DNA of 64,000 bases from Derxia gummosa DSM 723 (GTDB lineage Bacteria > Pseudomonadota > Gammaproteobacteria > Burkholderiales > Burkholderiaceae_E): positions 1 to 64,000 of the forward strand of contig NZ_AXWS01000015.1 in assembly GCF_000482785.1 (NCBI RefSeq), written 5' to 3'. Below the pieces are notes generated by a model. That model searched no databases and was not told the DNA's origin. It was given only the letters and a program-made list of their open reading frames with translations. The position numbers were made by a program, and so were the translations under genes. Shown piece after piece: positions 48,250-59,222 of this stretch. The number at the start of each line of letters is the position of its first letter. Within the stretch, counting starts at the first letter, position 1.

Positions 48250-48269
48250 ATTGACAGAATGATGTCAAT
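48250..48269. promoter_or_regulatory. 20-base perfect palindrome upstream of the lipid-like operon
   Basis: ATTGACA-N6-TGTCAAT, fully symmetric in its 7-base arms, lies 32 bases before the start at 48302. TTGACA could also serve as a -35 element. It is a good candidate operator for a dimeric regulator, but the regulator family is not identified. Confidence 0.6.
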
Positions 48270-48301
48270 GCGGCGCTGCGCGGAAAATTGCGGAGCGAGG
48301 C

Positions 48302-50698
48302 ATGGAAAAGGATCGGCTTGTGATCGAGACGGTGCGTTCGGTCGAGCATCTGCCGGCTTCGGAATGGGGCGGCGGTTTTGCCATTCCGACACCGATGCGC
48401 CGTGAATTTCTCGCGGTGGTCGAGCGGGCGCGCGTCAACGACATCGAAACGTATTACCTCACGCTGCGTTTCGGCGGTGCGCTGGTCGCGCACGCCAACG
48501 TGTACGTGTGCGAAACCGACTTTTCGAGTTTCGATCCAAAATTGCCCGCCGATGCGCGCGGCACCGTGAAGCAATGGTTTCCGGGCTTCATGAAATTCAG
48601 GATCGTCGAGGTCGGCTATTTCACGATGATCGGCGAAGGGCTGGCGCTGGCCGACAGCCTGCTGCTCGACGACGTGCTGATCGAACTCGAAGCCGAATTG
48701 CGCCGCATCGCCGCCGAATCACGCGCCGATTACATCCTCTACCGCGATATCGGCATCGGTCATTACGCGCAATACCGCGCCGCGCTCGCGCCGCTCGGCT
48801 ATGTGCCGAGCATCGGCTTTCCCAATGCCGTGCTGCCGCTGCGCTGGGACAGCCTCGATGCCTACCTCTCCGCGCTCGACAGCAAGACCCGCCTCAAGCT
48901 GCGCAACAGCCTGCGGCTGGAGGAGAAATTCGGCATCCGCCACGAGATCGTGCGCGACTTCGCGCCGCTGGCCGACGAACTGGCGCGGCTCTGGGCCAAT
49001 GTGAATGCGCGCGCCGCCGATTACAGCCGCGAGCAATTGACGGCGGCATTCTTCGCCGAATGCTCGGAGCAATTGGGCGAATCGAGCGAGATCATCACCT
49101 TCAGGCATGAAGGGCGATTGATCGCTTTCATGCTCAATCTGATCGGCGATGACGACTACATCATGCTCGACTGGGGTGTCGATTACGATTTCGAGCATTA
49201 CCGCGACGCCAATCTGTATCGCGCGGCGAGCGTATTGTCGGTGGCGCGCGCAATCGAGCTGGGCTGCTCGCGCATCGAATTCGGCATCACCAATTACACG
49301 CCCAAGATGACGCTGGGCGCCGAAATCCGGCCGCTCGCCTATTTCGTGCGGCATGTGTCGGAGCCGCGTTTCAGCGGCACGCTGGCACGATTGCTGACCG
49401 ATGCGATCGAAATGCCCGACAACACCGCGCATGCCGCCGGCGAACGCCTCGGTACCCGGCGCGAGGATCTGGCGGCATTCGAGCGACGGATCCGCGAAGA
49501 CCAGAATCCGCTGCGCGATACCGACATCTTCCAGCGCATCGGTAATTACCAGCGCGCGAATGCGATGCGGCTCGGCGGCATCTACGGCCTGTATCCCGAA
49601 TTCAATTGCGCGCAGGATTCGGTCATCACCTTCTCGGACAACCGGGAACGGGTGCTGCTCGGTACCAATTCCTATCTCGGGCTGGCCGACGATCCGCGCG
49701 TGCGCGAGGCGGCCAAGGCCGCGATCGACCGCTACGGCAGCGGTTGCTCGGGTTCGCCGCTGCTCAACGGCACGCTCGACATCCACAACCGGCTCGAAGC
49801 CGAGCTGGCCGACTTTCTCGGCCGCGACGCGGTCGCGCTGTGCAGCACCGGCTACCAGACCAATCTCACGGCGCTGTCGGCGCTGTGCGGCCCCGGCGAC
49901 GTGGTGCTGATGGACGCGCGCAACCACCGCAGCCTGTACGACGGCGTGCGCCTGTCGGGCGCCGACTGCCTCATCTACCGCCATGCCGACCTCGGCCATC
50001 TGGCCAAGCTGCTGCTGCGCAGCTCGGGCCGGCGCCGGATGATCGTGACCGACTCGGTGTTCAGCATGGAGGGCACGATCGCCGACCTGCGCGGCATCGC
50101 GGCCCTGGCGCGCGAGCACGGCGCGCGGCTGTTCGTCGACGAATCGCATGCGGTCGGCGTGCTCGGCGCGACCGGGCGCGGCGTGGCCGAGCTGCAGGGC
50201 GTCGAGGCCGACGTGGACCTCGTGATGGGCACCTTCAGCAAGTCCTTCGCGGCGCTGGGCGGCTACGTGGCCGGCTGCCGTACGGTCATCGACTACCTCA
50301 AGCACAACGGCGGCGGCCACATCTTCTCGGCCAGCCTGCCGCCCTCGGTGATCGCCACCGTGCTGGCCGCGCTCGACATCGTGCGGCGCGAGCCGGAACG
50401 GCGCGCCCTCGTGCTCGACAACGCCGCCTACATGGCGGGCGAGCTGCGCGCCATCGGCTACGACGCGCCCTTCCATGGCGCCCAGATCGTGCCGGTCATC
50501 CTCGGCAACTACACGCTCGCGCTGTCGGCCTACAAGCGCTTCATGGAAGCCGGCGTGTACGTCAACCCGGTCGGGCCGCCGGCCGTGCCCGAGGCCGCCG
50601 CGGGCTTTCGCACCAGCTACATCGCCACGCATCGGCGCGCCGATCTCGACCGCGCGCTCGACGTCTTCCGCCGTCATTTCCCCGACATCCGGCGTTGA
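48302..50698 (+). CDS. Fusion of a GNAT/BioF2-type acyltransferase with a serine-palmitoyltransferase-like alpha-oxoamine synthase
   Basis: A 798-residue bifunctional protein. Residues about 170-370 form a GNAT/FemAB-like acyltransferase (KTRLKLRNSLRLEEKFGIRH, EIITFRHEGRLIAFMLNLIG, LYRAASVLSVARAIELGCSR). From about 400 to the end it is a PLP enzyme of the alpha-oxoamine synthase family: NSYLGLADDPRV, YGSGCSGSPLLNGTLDIHNR, FVDESHAVGVLGATGRG (Asp613, His616) and MGTFSKSFAALGGYVAGCR with the PLP Lys647. The GSGCSGSPLLNGT motif is closest to SPT/CqsA-like members. It would condense an acyl thioester with an amino acid; the fused domain could N-acylate the product. GGAG sits six bases before the ATG. 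The 5' half uses more A/T-ending codons than its neighbours. Confidence 0.88.
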   Translation: MEKDRLVIETVRSVEHLPASEWGGGFAIPTPMRREFLAVVERARVNDIETYYLTLRFGGALVAHANVYVCETDFSSFDPKLPADARGTVKQWFPGFMKFRIVEVGYFTMIGEGLALADSLLLDDVLIELEAELRRIAAESRADYILYRDIGIGHYAQYRAALAPLGYVPSIGFPNAVLPLRWDSLDAYLSALDSKTRLKLRNSLRLEEKFGIRHEIVRDFAPLADELARLWANVNARAADYSREQLTAAFFAECSEQLGESSEIITFRHEGRLIAFMLNLIGDDDYIMLDWGVDYDFEHYRDANLYRAASVLSVARAIELGCSRIEFGITNYTPKMTLGAEIRPLAYFVRHVSEPRFSGTLARLLTDAIEMPDNTAHAAGERLGTRREDLAAFERRIREDQNPLRDTDIFQRIGNYQRANAMRLGGIYGLYPEFNCAQDSVITFSDNRERVLLGTNSYLGLADDPRVREAAKAAIDRYGSGCSGSPLLNGTLDIHNRLEAELADFLGRDAVALCSTGYQTNLTALSALCGPGDVVLMDARNHRSLYDGVRLSGADCLIYRHADLGHLAKLLLRSSGRRRMIVTDSVFSMEGTIADLRGIAALAREHGARLFVDESHAVGVLGATGRGVAELQGVEADVDLVMGTFSKSFAALGGYVAGCRTVIDYLKHNGGGHIFSASLPPSVIATVLAALDIVRREPERRALVLDNAAYMAGELRAIGYDAPFHGAQIVPVILGNYTLALSAYKRFMEAGVYVNPVGPPAVPEAAAGFRTSYIATHRRADLDRALDVFRRHFPDIRR

Positions 50699-50715
50699 GC
50701 CGGGAGGAGCCATCC

Positions 50716-50977
50716 ATGGAGTACCAGACCCGCGTGATCCAGCTCGTGACCGAGGCCTTGCAGACGGCGAAGACGGTGACGCCGTCCAAGCTGCTGGTCG
50801 AGGAGCTGGGCTTCGATTCCATCGGCCTGCTCGAACTCATGGCCTCGGTCGAGGACGAGTTCGACATGATTGTCACGCTCGACGAGGCGCGCGCCATCCG
50901 CAGCGTGCAGCAGCTCATCGACGCGGTGCGCCGCCATCTGGCGACGCTGGTGGCGCCACAGGCGGCGGGAGGCGCGC

Positions 50978-50994
<17 letters not shown>
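50716..50994 (+). CDS. Dedicated acyl carrier protein
   Basis: A 92-residue carrier protein. The phosphopantetheine site is LVEELGFDSIGLLELMASVE with Ser35, followed by the helix DEFDMIVTLDEARAIRSVQQ. It starts 17 bases after the synthase stop with GGGAGGAGC upstream, and overlaps the ligase start by 17 bases. It should carry the acyl chain from the ligase to the oxoamine synthase. Confidence 0.93.
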
Positions 50995-52863
<1,869 letters not shown>

Positions 52864-52864
<1 letters not shown>

Positions 52865-53379
52865 TGACCTTCCTGCAACGTCGCGCCTTCCTGGGCGCCG
52901 GCTCGCTCGCCGCCACGCTGGCGCTGCTGCCCGGCACGGCGCGCGCCGCCGTCGCCAGCCTGAGTCCGAACGCGACCGCGATCCTGACCCGCGTGGTCGA
53001 TGTGCTGCTGCCGGCCGACCGCACGCCGGCCGCCTCGGCACTCGGCACGCCGCAGTACGTGATCGCCGGCCTGCTCGCGCGTGGCGACGACGGCGGCGCC
53101 GCGCTCGAAGCCGGCCTCGGCGCGATCGACCAGCTCGCGCTTGCGCGCTTCGGCAGCGGCTTCCTCGCGCTCGACGCGGCGCGCCAGACCCAGGTGGTGG
53201 ACGTGGTCGCCACCGATCCGGCCTTCGCCGCGCTGTGGGGCGGCATCCGCTCGCTCGCGGTCTTCCACTACTACGCCCAGCCCGTCGCCTGGCTCGACAT
53301 CGGCCTGCCCGGTCCGAGCATCGACTGCGGCGGCCATCCCGACCCCGACGCCGAGGCCTGCCGCCCGCGCGGCGCCTGA
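52864..53379 (+). CDS. Tat-exported gluconate-2-dehydrogenase subunit-3-like protein
   Basis: A 171-residue protein starting with a twin-arginine signal (MMTFLQRRAFLGAGSLAATL, then ALLPGTARA). The mature part matches the small subunit that accompanies GMC-type membrane dehydrogenases: LTRVVDVLLPADRTPAASAL, and the C-terminal FHYYAQPVAWLDIGLPGPSI. It would export the next gene's flavoprotein by hitch-hiking. Start ATG overlaps the ligase stop (TGATG); a GTG three bases upstream is possible. There is no cytochrome c subunit. Confidence 0.82.
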
Positions 53380-53404
53380 CCCGGGCTTGCAAAGGATTGC
53401 ATCC

Positions 53405-55045
53405 ATGGCGGAATCCCTGTCCTCCTTCGACGACTTCCAGCCGGCGACGCCCGCCGGCGCGCGGCCCACGCCCCTGTACGACGTGGTCATCATCGGCGGC
53501 GGCATCGCCGGCGCGGTGTATGCCGACCGGCTCGCCGGGCGCGGCCTGCGCATCCTGGTGCTGGAGAAGGGCGCGAACTATCCCGATCACCGCCGGCAGT
53601 TCGCCGAGAGCGAGCTGGCGATGTGGGAGCGGGTCTGGCCGTCGTCGCAGTACGAGGTGACGGGCGGCGCCTTCGGCGGCGCGCCCAACTTCGGCCTCGG
53701 CGTGGGCGGTGGCTCGCTGGTGTGGACCAACGTCTGCTTGCGCTTTCTCGAACACGACTTCCGCATGCGCTCGACCTTCGGCGCGGTGGACGGCGCCGAC
53801 CTCGCCGACTGGCCCTTCGACGCGGCCACGCTCGCGCCCTGGTACGCGGCGGCCGAGAACCTGATGGGCGTGTCGGGCGCGCCGCTGCCCTGGCCCGGCC
53901 AGCGCCGCCAGCCCTACCCGACGCCGGCCTTCGACTACTACCGCTCGTCGCGGCTCATCGACGGTGGTCTGAGCCAGCTCGGCATGCGCGGCGCGCCGGG
54001 GCCGGTGGCGATCTCGTCGCGCGCCACCGCGAGCCGGCCGGCCTGCGTGCATTGCGGCTTCTGCCGCTCGTCCTGCCGCATCGACGCGCGCTTCCAGGCC
54101 GACCGAGCGCTGCTGTGGCCGCTGGTGGCGCGCGGCAGCGTCGAGCTGGTGTCGCGTGCCGAGGTGCTGCGCCTCGTCACGGGGCGCGACCGGCGCGTCG
54201 TGACCGGCGCCGAGTACGTCGATCTGCAAAGCGGCACGCGGCGCGGCGTGCGCGGCCGGATCTTCATCGTGTGCAACAACCCGATGGAGCTGCCGCGCCT
54301 CTTCCTCAACTCCGCCGGCCCCGGTCATCCGAACGGGCTGGCGAACACGAATGACCTGGTCGGACGCCATCTGTTCGGCCACATCGGACTGGTCGGCATG
54401 GGCGTGACCGACCAGTGCGTCAACGGGGGCATCGGCTACAACATGGGCAACATCGTGTCGCTCGACCATGCGGTCGCGCGGCGCGGGCAGTCGCACGTCG
54501 GTGGCTACGTCATCGAGTCGTTGAACGGCGCGGGCGCCGGCGTGGTGGCGGTCGATCCGCTCGGCACGCTGCGGGGCAGCCAGCTCAAGGAAGCGATGCG
54601 TGGCTACGACCGCAGCCTGTATTCGGTGGTGTTCGGCGAGGGGCTGCCGGTGCGGGACAACCGCATCACGCTGTCGTCCTCGCGCGTCGATGCCCACGGC
54701 ATGCCGCAGGCGCATCTGCACTACGCCTGGCACGCGAACGACCTCGCGGTCTGGAACGCGGCCGGCGCCACGCTCACGAAGCTGTTCCGCGCGGCGGGGG
54801 CGGGCACGGTGCACCTCACCGCCAAGCCCTTCGAGGCCCATCTGGCCGGCACGATGCGCATGGGCGACGACCCGCGCACCAGCGTGGTCGACCGCTGGGG
54901 CAAGGTGCACGAACTGGCCAACGTGGTGGTGGGCGGCTCGGCCCAGTTCGTGACGGGCAGTTCGGTCAACCCGACGCTCACGCTGGTGGCGCTGGCCCTG
55001 CGCGGCGCCGACCGGCTGGTGCGCCGCTTCGGACTCGCGTCATGA
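53405..55045 (+). CDS. GMC-family FAD oxidoreductase with a Cys cluster
   Basis: A 546-residue flavoprotein. The FAD site is YDVVIIGGGIAGAVYADRLA; GVGGGSLVWTNVCLRFLEHD is the GMC substrate-side loop; and the C-terminus has EAHLAGTMRMGDDPRTSVVD and FVTGSSVNPTLTLVALALRG. CVHCGFCRSSC in the middle resembles the three- to four-Cys cluster of FAD-dependent alcohol/sugar dehydrogenases that bind an Fe-S centre. It has no signal of its own, consistent with export together with the Tat-bearing small subunit just upstream. Its substrate is probably a hydroxyl group on the cluster's lipid or sugar product. Confidence 0.88.
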   Translation: MAESLSSFDDFQPATPAGARPTPLYDVVIIGGGIAGAVYADRLAGRGLRILVLEKGANYPDHRRQFAESELAMWERVWPSSQYEVTGGAFGGAPNFGLGVGGGSLVWTNVCLRFLEHDFRMRSTFGAVDGADLADWPFDAATLAPWYAAAENLMGVSGAPLPWPGQRRQPYPTPAFDYYRSSRLIDGGLSQLGMRGAPGPVAISSRATASRPACVHCGFCRSSCRIDARFQADRALLWPLVARGSVELVSRAEVLRLVTGRDRRVVTGAEYVDLQSGTRRGVRGRIFIVCNNPMELPRLFLNSAGPGHPNGLANTNDLVGRHLFGHIGLVGMGVTDQCVNGGIGYNMGNIVSLDHAVARRGQSHVGGYVIESLNGAGAGVVAVDPLGTLRGSQLKEAMRGYDRSLYSVVFGEGLPVRDNRITLSSSRVDAHGMPQAHLHYAWHANDLAVWNAAGATLTKLFRAAGAGTVHLTAKPFEAHLAGTMRMGDDPRTSVVDRWGKVHELANVVVGGSAQFVTGSSVNPTLTLVALALRGADRLVRRFGLAS

Positions 55046-56367
55046 ACCTGCACGACCTTCGCCTGCCGGCCTCGGTCGATGCGGTGGTGGTGGGCGCCGG
55101 CCTCGGCGGCCTGGCCACCGCGATCCGGCTGCGCCAGCTCGGACTGTCGGTGCTGGTGCTCGAGCGGCTCGACCGCATCGGCGGCCTGTGCGGCACGTTC
55201 CAGGCCGACGACGGCCTGCGCTACGTGATCGCCTGCAACGATTTCGGCAAGGGGCTGCTCGGCGACCTGGCCGAGCTGGGCATCGAGCACCATTTCGAGC
55301 GCAGCGCCACGCGCATCGTCATGCCCGAGCGCGACTACCGCTTGCCGCCCGATCTGCGCACCGTGGCCGGACTGCTGCCGCATCTGGGCTCGATCCTGCG
55401 TTACGTGCGCGGCCTGCGGCGTGCGCGCACGGCGCCGCCGGCCTCGCTCGCGGCGCTGGTGGCGGACTGCGGCATCACCGGCCGCGCGGCCGATCTGCTG
55501 CTGTTGCCGGCCTATCTGATGGGCGTGTCGCCCGAGGACTTCCGCGTCGAGTCGCTCGACGACGAGTTCCGCTTCGGCTACGGCTATGCCACGCCGGTCA
55601 CGCCGGCCGGCGGGCCGCAGGCACTGGCCGATGCCTTCGCGCACCGGCTGCTCGCGCTCGGCGGCCGGATCCTGCCCGGCTGCGCGGTGCGCGCGATCCG
55701 GCGCGAGGGGCGCGGCCACCGCGTCGAGACCGCGCTCGGCGCCATCACGGCCGGCATCGTGGTCACGACCCAGCCCAAGCCCGGCCATTTCCCGCCCGAC
55801 CTGCGGCCGGGGCTGGGGGCCTCGGTGCTGCTGCTGAGTTTCGACGCGGCCTTCCGCTTTCCGCGCGGCGTGCACACGCATCTGCACTACCCGGCGGGCA
55901 TCCGCGACTGGTTCGGCGCGATCCGCGACGGCCATCTGCCCGACGACTTCGGCTTTCATGTGTTTTCGAGCGATCTCGGCGACCAGGGCGGGCTGCGCAC
56001 GGCCAACGTCTACTTCTATCTGCCCGAGGGCCGCGACCAGGACCCGGCCATGCGGCGCGCGGCGCAGAACCATGTGCTCGGCCGGCTCGACCGGCTGCTG
56101 CCCGGCCTGTCGCGCCATCTGCGCGCCAGCCAGCTCGTGACGCCCGACGAGTTCCGTGAGCGCCACGGGCTCGAATCGCGGGTCACGCCGCTCATCACGC
56201 CCTCGGGCCTGGGGCGCCCGCCCAACTACAGCCCCGAGACCGATCTCTTCCACGCGGGCGCGGCCGCCTGGCCGCCCGGCGAGCATGCGGGCGCGGCGGT
56301 GCGCTCGTCGCGCCATGTGGCCGAACTCGTGCGCGCGCGCCTCAACGGAGCCCTGAATGCAGCTTGA
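55042..56367 (+). CDS. Phytoene-desaturase-like FAD/NAD(P) oxidoreductase
   Basis: A 441-residue flavoenzyme. The dinucleotide-binding start is VDAVVVGAGLGGLATAIRLR, then VLERLDRIGGLCGTFQ. The middle includes LLLPAYLMGVSPEDFRVESL and TPVTPAGGPQALADAFAHRL, typical of the CrtI/phytoene desaturase-RetSat superfamily. The C-terminus NYSPETDLFHAGAAAWPPGE fits the FAD-closing motif. In this context it may desaturate or saturate an acyl chain or isomerise a C=C bond. It overlaps the GMC gene (ATGA) and the SDR gene by 11 bases. Confidence 0.86.
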   Translation: MNLHDLRLPASVDAVVVGAGLGGLATAIRLRQLGLSVLVLERLDRIGGLCGTFQADDGLRYVIACNDFGKGLLGDLAELGIEHHFERSATRIVMPERDYRLPPDLRTVAGLLPHLGSILRYVRGLRRARTAPPASLAALVADCGITGRAADLLLLPAYLMGVSPEDFRVESLDDEFRFGYGYATPVTPAGGPQALADAFAHRLLALGGRILPGCAVRAIRREGRGHRVETALGAITAGIVVTTQPKPGHFPPDLRPGLGASVLLLSFDAAFRFPRGVHTHLHYPAGIRDWFGAIRDGHLPDDFGFHVFSSDLGDQGGLRTANVYFYLPEGRDQDPAMRRAAQNHVLGRLDRLLPGLSRHLRASQLVTPDEFRERHGLESRVTPLITPSGLGRPPNYSPETDLFHAGAAAWPPGEHAGAAVRSSRHVAELVRARLNGALNAA

Positions 56368-57097
56368 AGGCAGGACCGTCCTCATCACAGGCGGCAGCAG
56401 CGGCATCGGCCGCGCCCTGGTCGAGCGCTTTCTCGCGCTCGACTGCACGGTCGTCACCTGTTCGCGCCACGGGCCGGCGCCCGACGAGGCGCAGTCGCCC
56501 CGGTTGTGCCATCTGCGGCTCGACCTCGCCAGCCCCGAGGGCCGGCGCGCGCTGCTGACCGAGCTGCGCACCCGCTACGTGGATCTCTCGCTGCTCATCA
56601 ACAACGCGGGCGTGCAGCATCTGGTGGACTTCACCACCGCGCCGATGAGCCACATCGAGGCCACGAGCCGCGAGGAGATCGCGCTCAACCTGGAGGCGCC
56701 ACTGCTGCTCGGCGCCGCGCTGCTGCCGCTGCTGCGCGAGCAGCCCGAGGCGGCCATCGTCAACATCACGACCGGCCTCGCGCTCGCGCCCAAGAAGAGT
56801 TCGCCGGTGTACTGCGCGAGCAAGGCGGCGCTGCGCTCGTTCACGCGCTCCTTCCGCTACCAGGTGGAAGAGGTCGCGCCGCGGGTGCGCGTGGTCGAGG
56901 CGCTGCCGCCGCTGGTGGACACGCGCATGACCACCGGACGCGGCAGCGGCAAGCTCGCGCCGGCCGACGTGGCCGAGGCGCTGGTGGCCGGCCTGCGCGC
57001 CGGCCGCGACGAGATCTGCATCGGCAAGACGCGCCTGCTCAAGCTGCTGATGCGGCTGTCGCCGGCGCTGGTCTACCGCATCCTGCGAACCTGGTGA
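56357..57097 (+). CDS. Short-chain dehydrogenase/reductase
   Basis: A 246-residue SDR. Cofactor motif RTVLITGGSSGIGRALVERF, then LLINNAGVQHLVDF, and the catalytic YxxxK within SSPVYCASKAALRSFTRSFR with a preceding Thr/Ser in NITTGLAL. The gene overlaps the preceding flavoenzyme by 11 bases. It could carry out the ketone reduction step that follows an alpha-oxoamine synthase. Confidence 0.92.
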   Translation: MQLEGRTVLITGGSSGIGRALVERFLALDCTVVTCSRHGPAPDEAQSPRLCHLRLDLASPEGRRALLTELRTRYVDLSLLINNAGVQHLVDFTTAPMSHIEATSREEIALNLEAPLLLGAALLPLLREQPEAAIVNITTGLALAPKKSSPVYCASKAALRSFTRSFRYQVEEVAPRVRVVEALPPLVDTRMTTGRGSGKLAPADVAEALVAGLRAGRDEICIGKTRLLKLLMRLSPALVYRILRTW

Positions 57098-57111
57098 AAC
57101 CGGAGAACGGA

Positions 57112-57540
57112 ATGAAGCTTCTGACCCTCGCCGCGCTACTGGCCGGCCTGACCGGCGCCGTTGGCGCCACGCCCGTCGGCCTGTGGAAGACCATCGACGA
57201 CGAGACCGGCCAGCCGCGCTCGCATGTGCGCATCACCGAACGCGACGGCCGCCTGAGCGGCCGCATCGAGAAGCTGCTGGTGCCGCCGGCCACGCCCGAC
57301 TGCGTCAAGTGCAGCGACGAGCGCAAGGGCCAGCCGATCGAGGGCCTGACCATCCTGCGCGGGGTGCGCCGCGATGGCGAGGCCAACTGGGGCGGCGGCG
57401 ACATCCTCGATCCGAAGTCGGGCAAGGTCTATTCGGTGCGCTTGACCGAGCTGGACGACGGCAGGCGGCTGGAGGTGCGCGGCTTCATTGGCGTGCCGCT
57501 GATCGGCCGCACCCAGGTGTGGGAGCGACTGGAGCCGTGA
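57112..57540 (+). CDS. Secreted DUF2147 family protein
   Basis: A 142-residue exported protein with signal LTLAALLAGLTGAVGA. The mature part has the DUF2147 lipocalin-like pattern: TPVGLWKTIDDETGQPRSHV, then CVKCSDERKGQPIEGLTILR, GGGDILDPKSGKVYSVRLTE and RGFIGVPLIGRTQVWERLEP. A Cys pair CVKC is family-typical. It lies 14 bases after the SDR gene and probably ends the operon; it may bind the lipid product. Confidence 0.9.
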   Translation: MKLLTLAALLAGLTGAVGATPVGLWKTIDDETGQPRSHVRITERDGRLSGRIEKLLVPPATPDCVKCSDERKGQPIEGLTILRGVRRDGEANWGGGDILDPKSGKVYSVRLTELDDGRRLEVRGFIGVPLIGRTQVWERLEP

Positions 57541-57621
57541 TCGCCTCGCTGCTGCGCACGGCCATGCGGCGAGCCGGGGGGCTGTCGGGCGCGTGGCGGG
57601 CGTGGGGCGCCGCGCCCGCGT

Positions 57622-58695
57622 TCAGGCGACCGCGCGCAGCGGCGGCGCAAGCGCTTGCAGCCTCGCGTCCGTGCCGCCGGCCTCGCGGTAGCGCGCCGGC
57701 GTCAGGCCGACGCGGCGCAGGAAGTCGCGCGTGAAGTGCGGCTGGTCGCAGAAGCCGCAGAGATAGCCGATCTCGGCCAGTCCCACGCCGGTGTTGAGCA
57801 GCCACCAGGCGGCCGCGCGTACCCGCGCCTCGGCGACGATGGTGGTCAGGCTCAGCCCGTCGCGCGCGAGCATGCGTTGCAGCGTGCGCGGCGCGAGGCC
57901 GAGTTCACGCGCCACGCCGTCGAGGCGCTGGCCGGCGCCGCCCTCCGCCAGCACCTTGCGCGCGATGAAGCGCGCGGGCGCGGGCCAGCCGAGGGCGTCG
58001 CACAGGTCGGGTGGGCAACCGGCCGGTCGCGTCCTTGCATCGTTCACTGCCATGCCCTGCCAGCCGAAACGCCAGCGCGCGGTGCGGCCGGCGGCGATCA
58101 GCGCGCCGAGCGGGTGGGGCGAAGGAGCGCCGGTGCCGGCGTCGCGGTTGCCGTCGCCATCACCCGCCGTCGTGTCCGCCATGGCGCCGGGCGTGCCGGC
58201 TGAGCCGTCGTCCGCGGCGGGCGGCAGCGCCACGCCATCGAGCGCGAGCGTGAGTGGCCCCGTCACGAGCCGACGCAGCGCGCCGCACAGCACGCCCAGC
58301 ACCACGAGGTTCTCGAAGGGATGGGGCGGCGGATCGCCGGGACGACGCGCCGCGTGCAGCAGTTCGGCGCCGTCGGCATCGGCATGCAGCAGCAGCACGC
58401 GATGCGCGGAGTGGACGTACTGCTCCAGCCGCTGCCAGCGCCGCAGCAGATCGTCGAGATCGCGTGCGCCGGTCAGTACTTGGTGCAGCGGCTCGCCCTG
58501 CACCGCGTCGAGGTCCTGCGCCAGGTCGAGCAGCCGCGCCGGCCCGTGCTGCCGGGCGATGTGACCCAGCAGCAGGCGCTTGGCCGCGAGCGGCACCGTG
58601 CCGCCCTCGGGCACGGGCATGGGCAGGTCGAGGCCGCGCCTCAGCATCGCGCGCAGCAGCAGCCGCAGCATCGCGGCACTCGCGAAGTCATCCAT
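57622..58695 (-). CDS. AraC-family transcriptional regulator
   Basis: A 357-residue regulator of the AraC/OruR-like (Arabinose_bd plus HTH) type. An N-terminal sensor domain (LLGHIARQHGPARLLDLAQD) is followed by a C-terminal double helix-turn-helix: LDGVARELGLAPRTLQRMLA and VGLAEIGYLCGFCDQPHFTR, then DFLRRVGLTPARYRE. It is divergent from the truncated alcohol dehydrogenase and convergent to the lipid-like operon. Confidence 0.9.
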   Translation of the reverse strand: MDDFASAAMLRLLLRAMLRRGLDLPMPVPEGGTVPLAAKRLLLGHIARQHGPARLLDLAQDLDAVQGEPLHQVLTGARDLDDLLRRWQRLEQYVHSAHRVLLLHADADGAELLHAARRPGDPPPHPFENLVVLGVLCGALRRLVTGPLTLALDGVALPPAADDGSAGTPGAMADTTAGDGDGNRDAGTGAPSPHPLGALIAAGRTARWRFGWQGMAVNDARTRPAGCPPDLCDALGWPAPARFIARKVLAEGGAGQRLDGVARELGLAPRTLQRMLARDGLSLTTIVAEARVRAAAWWLLNTGVGLAEIGYLCGFCDQPHFTRDFLRRVGLTPARYREAGGTDARLQALAPPLRAVA

Positions 58696-58936
58696 CGTCG
58701 TCGGAGCGCCGGTCGCATGGCCGGCGCTTTGCTTGAAAGTCGGACGTGGGTTTGGCACGCGGGCGGCCGGCGCGGCGCGCGGGCTTGCAGGCTGTTACAG
58801 GCATGACGGGCGCGGGGCTCGCGGACGGCCGGCCGCGCGACGCGGTTAGCCTTGCCGGGCGGGCCGGCGTTCCGGCCGACCGCGAACCCGTCGAGCCGGC
58901 GCGCACGCCGGCCGTCATTTCCTCTGGAGGAGACCC

Positions 58937-59222
58937 ATGCAGGCCTACCGCATCCTGTTCGGCGCGGGCATCGACGCCCTCGCGCCCAGCACCGAAACCC
59001 CGCGCGCGCCCGGTCCGGGCGAGGTCAGGCTCAAGCTGCACGCCGCCTCGCTCAACTACCGCGATCTCATGGTCGCCACCGGCAGCTACTTCGCGCGCAG
59101 CCCCGAGCCGGTCATTCCCTGCTCCGACGGCGCGGGCGAGGTCGTCGAAGTGGGCGCCGGCGTGACGGGCTGGAAGCCGGGCGATCGCGTGTGCGCCAAC
59201 TTCTTCCCGCACTGGATCTGGC
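58937..59222 (+). pseudogene. Zinc-type alcohol dehydrogenase, 3'-truncated
   Basis: The first 95 codons match medium-chain NAD(P)-dependent alcohol dehydrogenases: MQAYRILFGAGIDALAPSTE, then PGPGEVRLKLHAASLNYRDL, PVIPCSDGAGEVVEVGAGVT and WKPGDRVCANFFPHWI. A fine GGAGGAGA ribosome site precedes the ATG. Homology stops at about 59215; the frame stays open to 60142 but reads the antisense of a chemoreceptor, so the Rossmann domain (about 240 residues) is missing. It would not be functional. It is divergent from the AraC gene, its likely former regulator. Confidence 0.82.
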
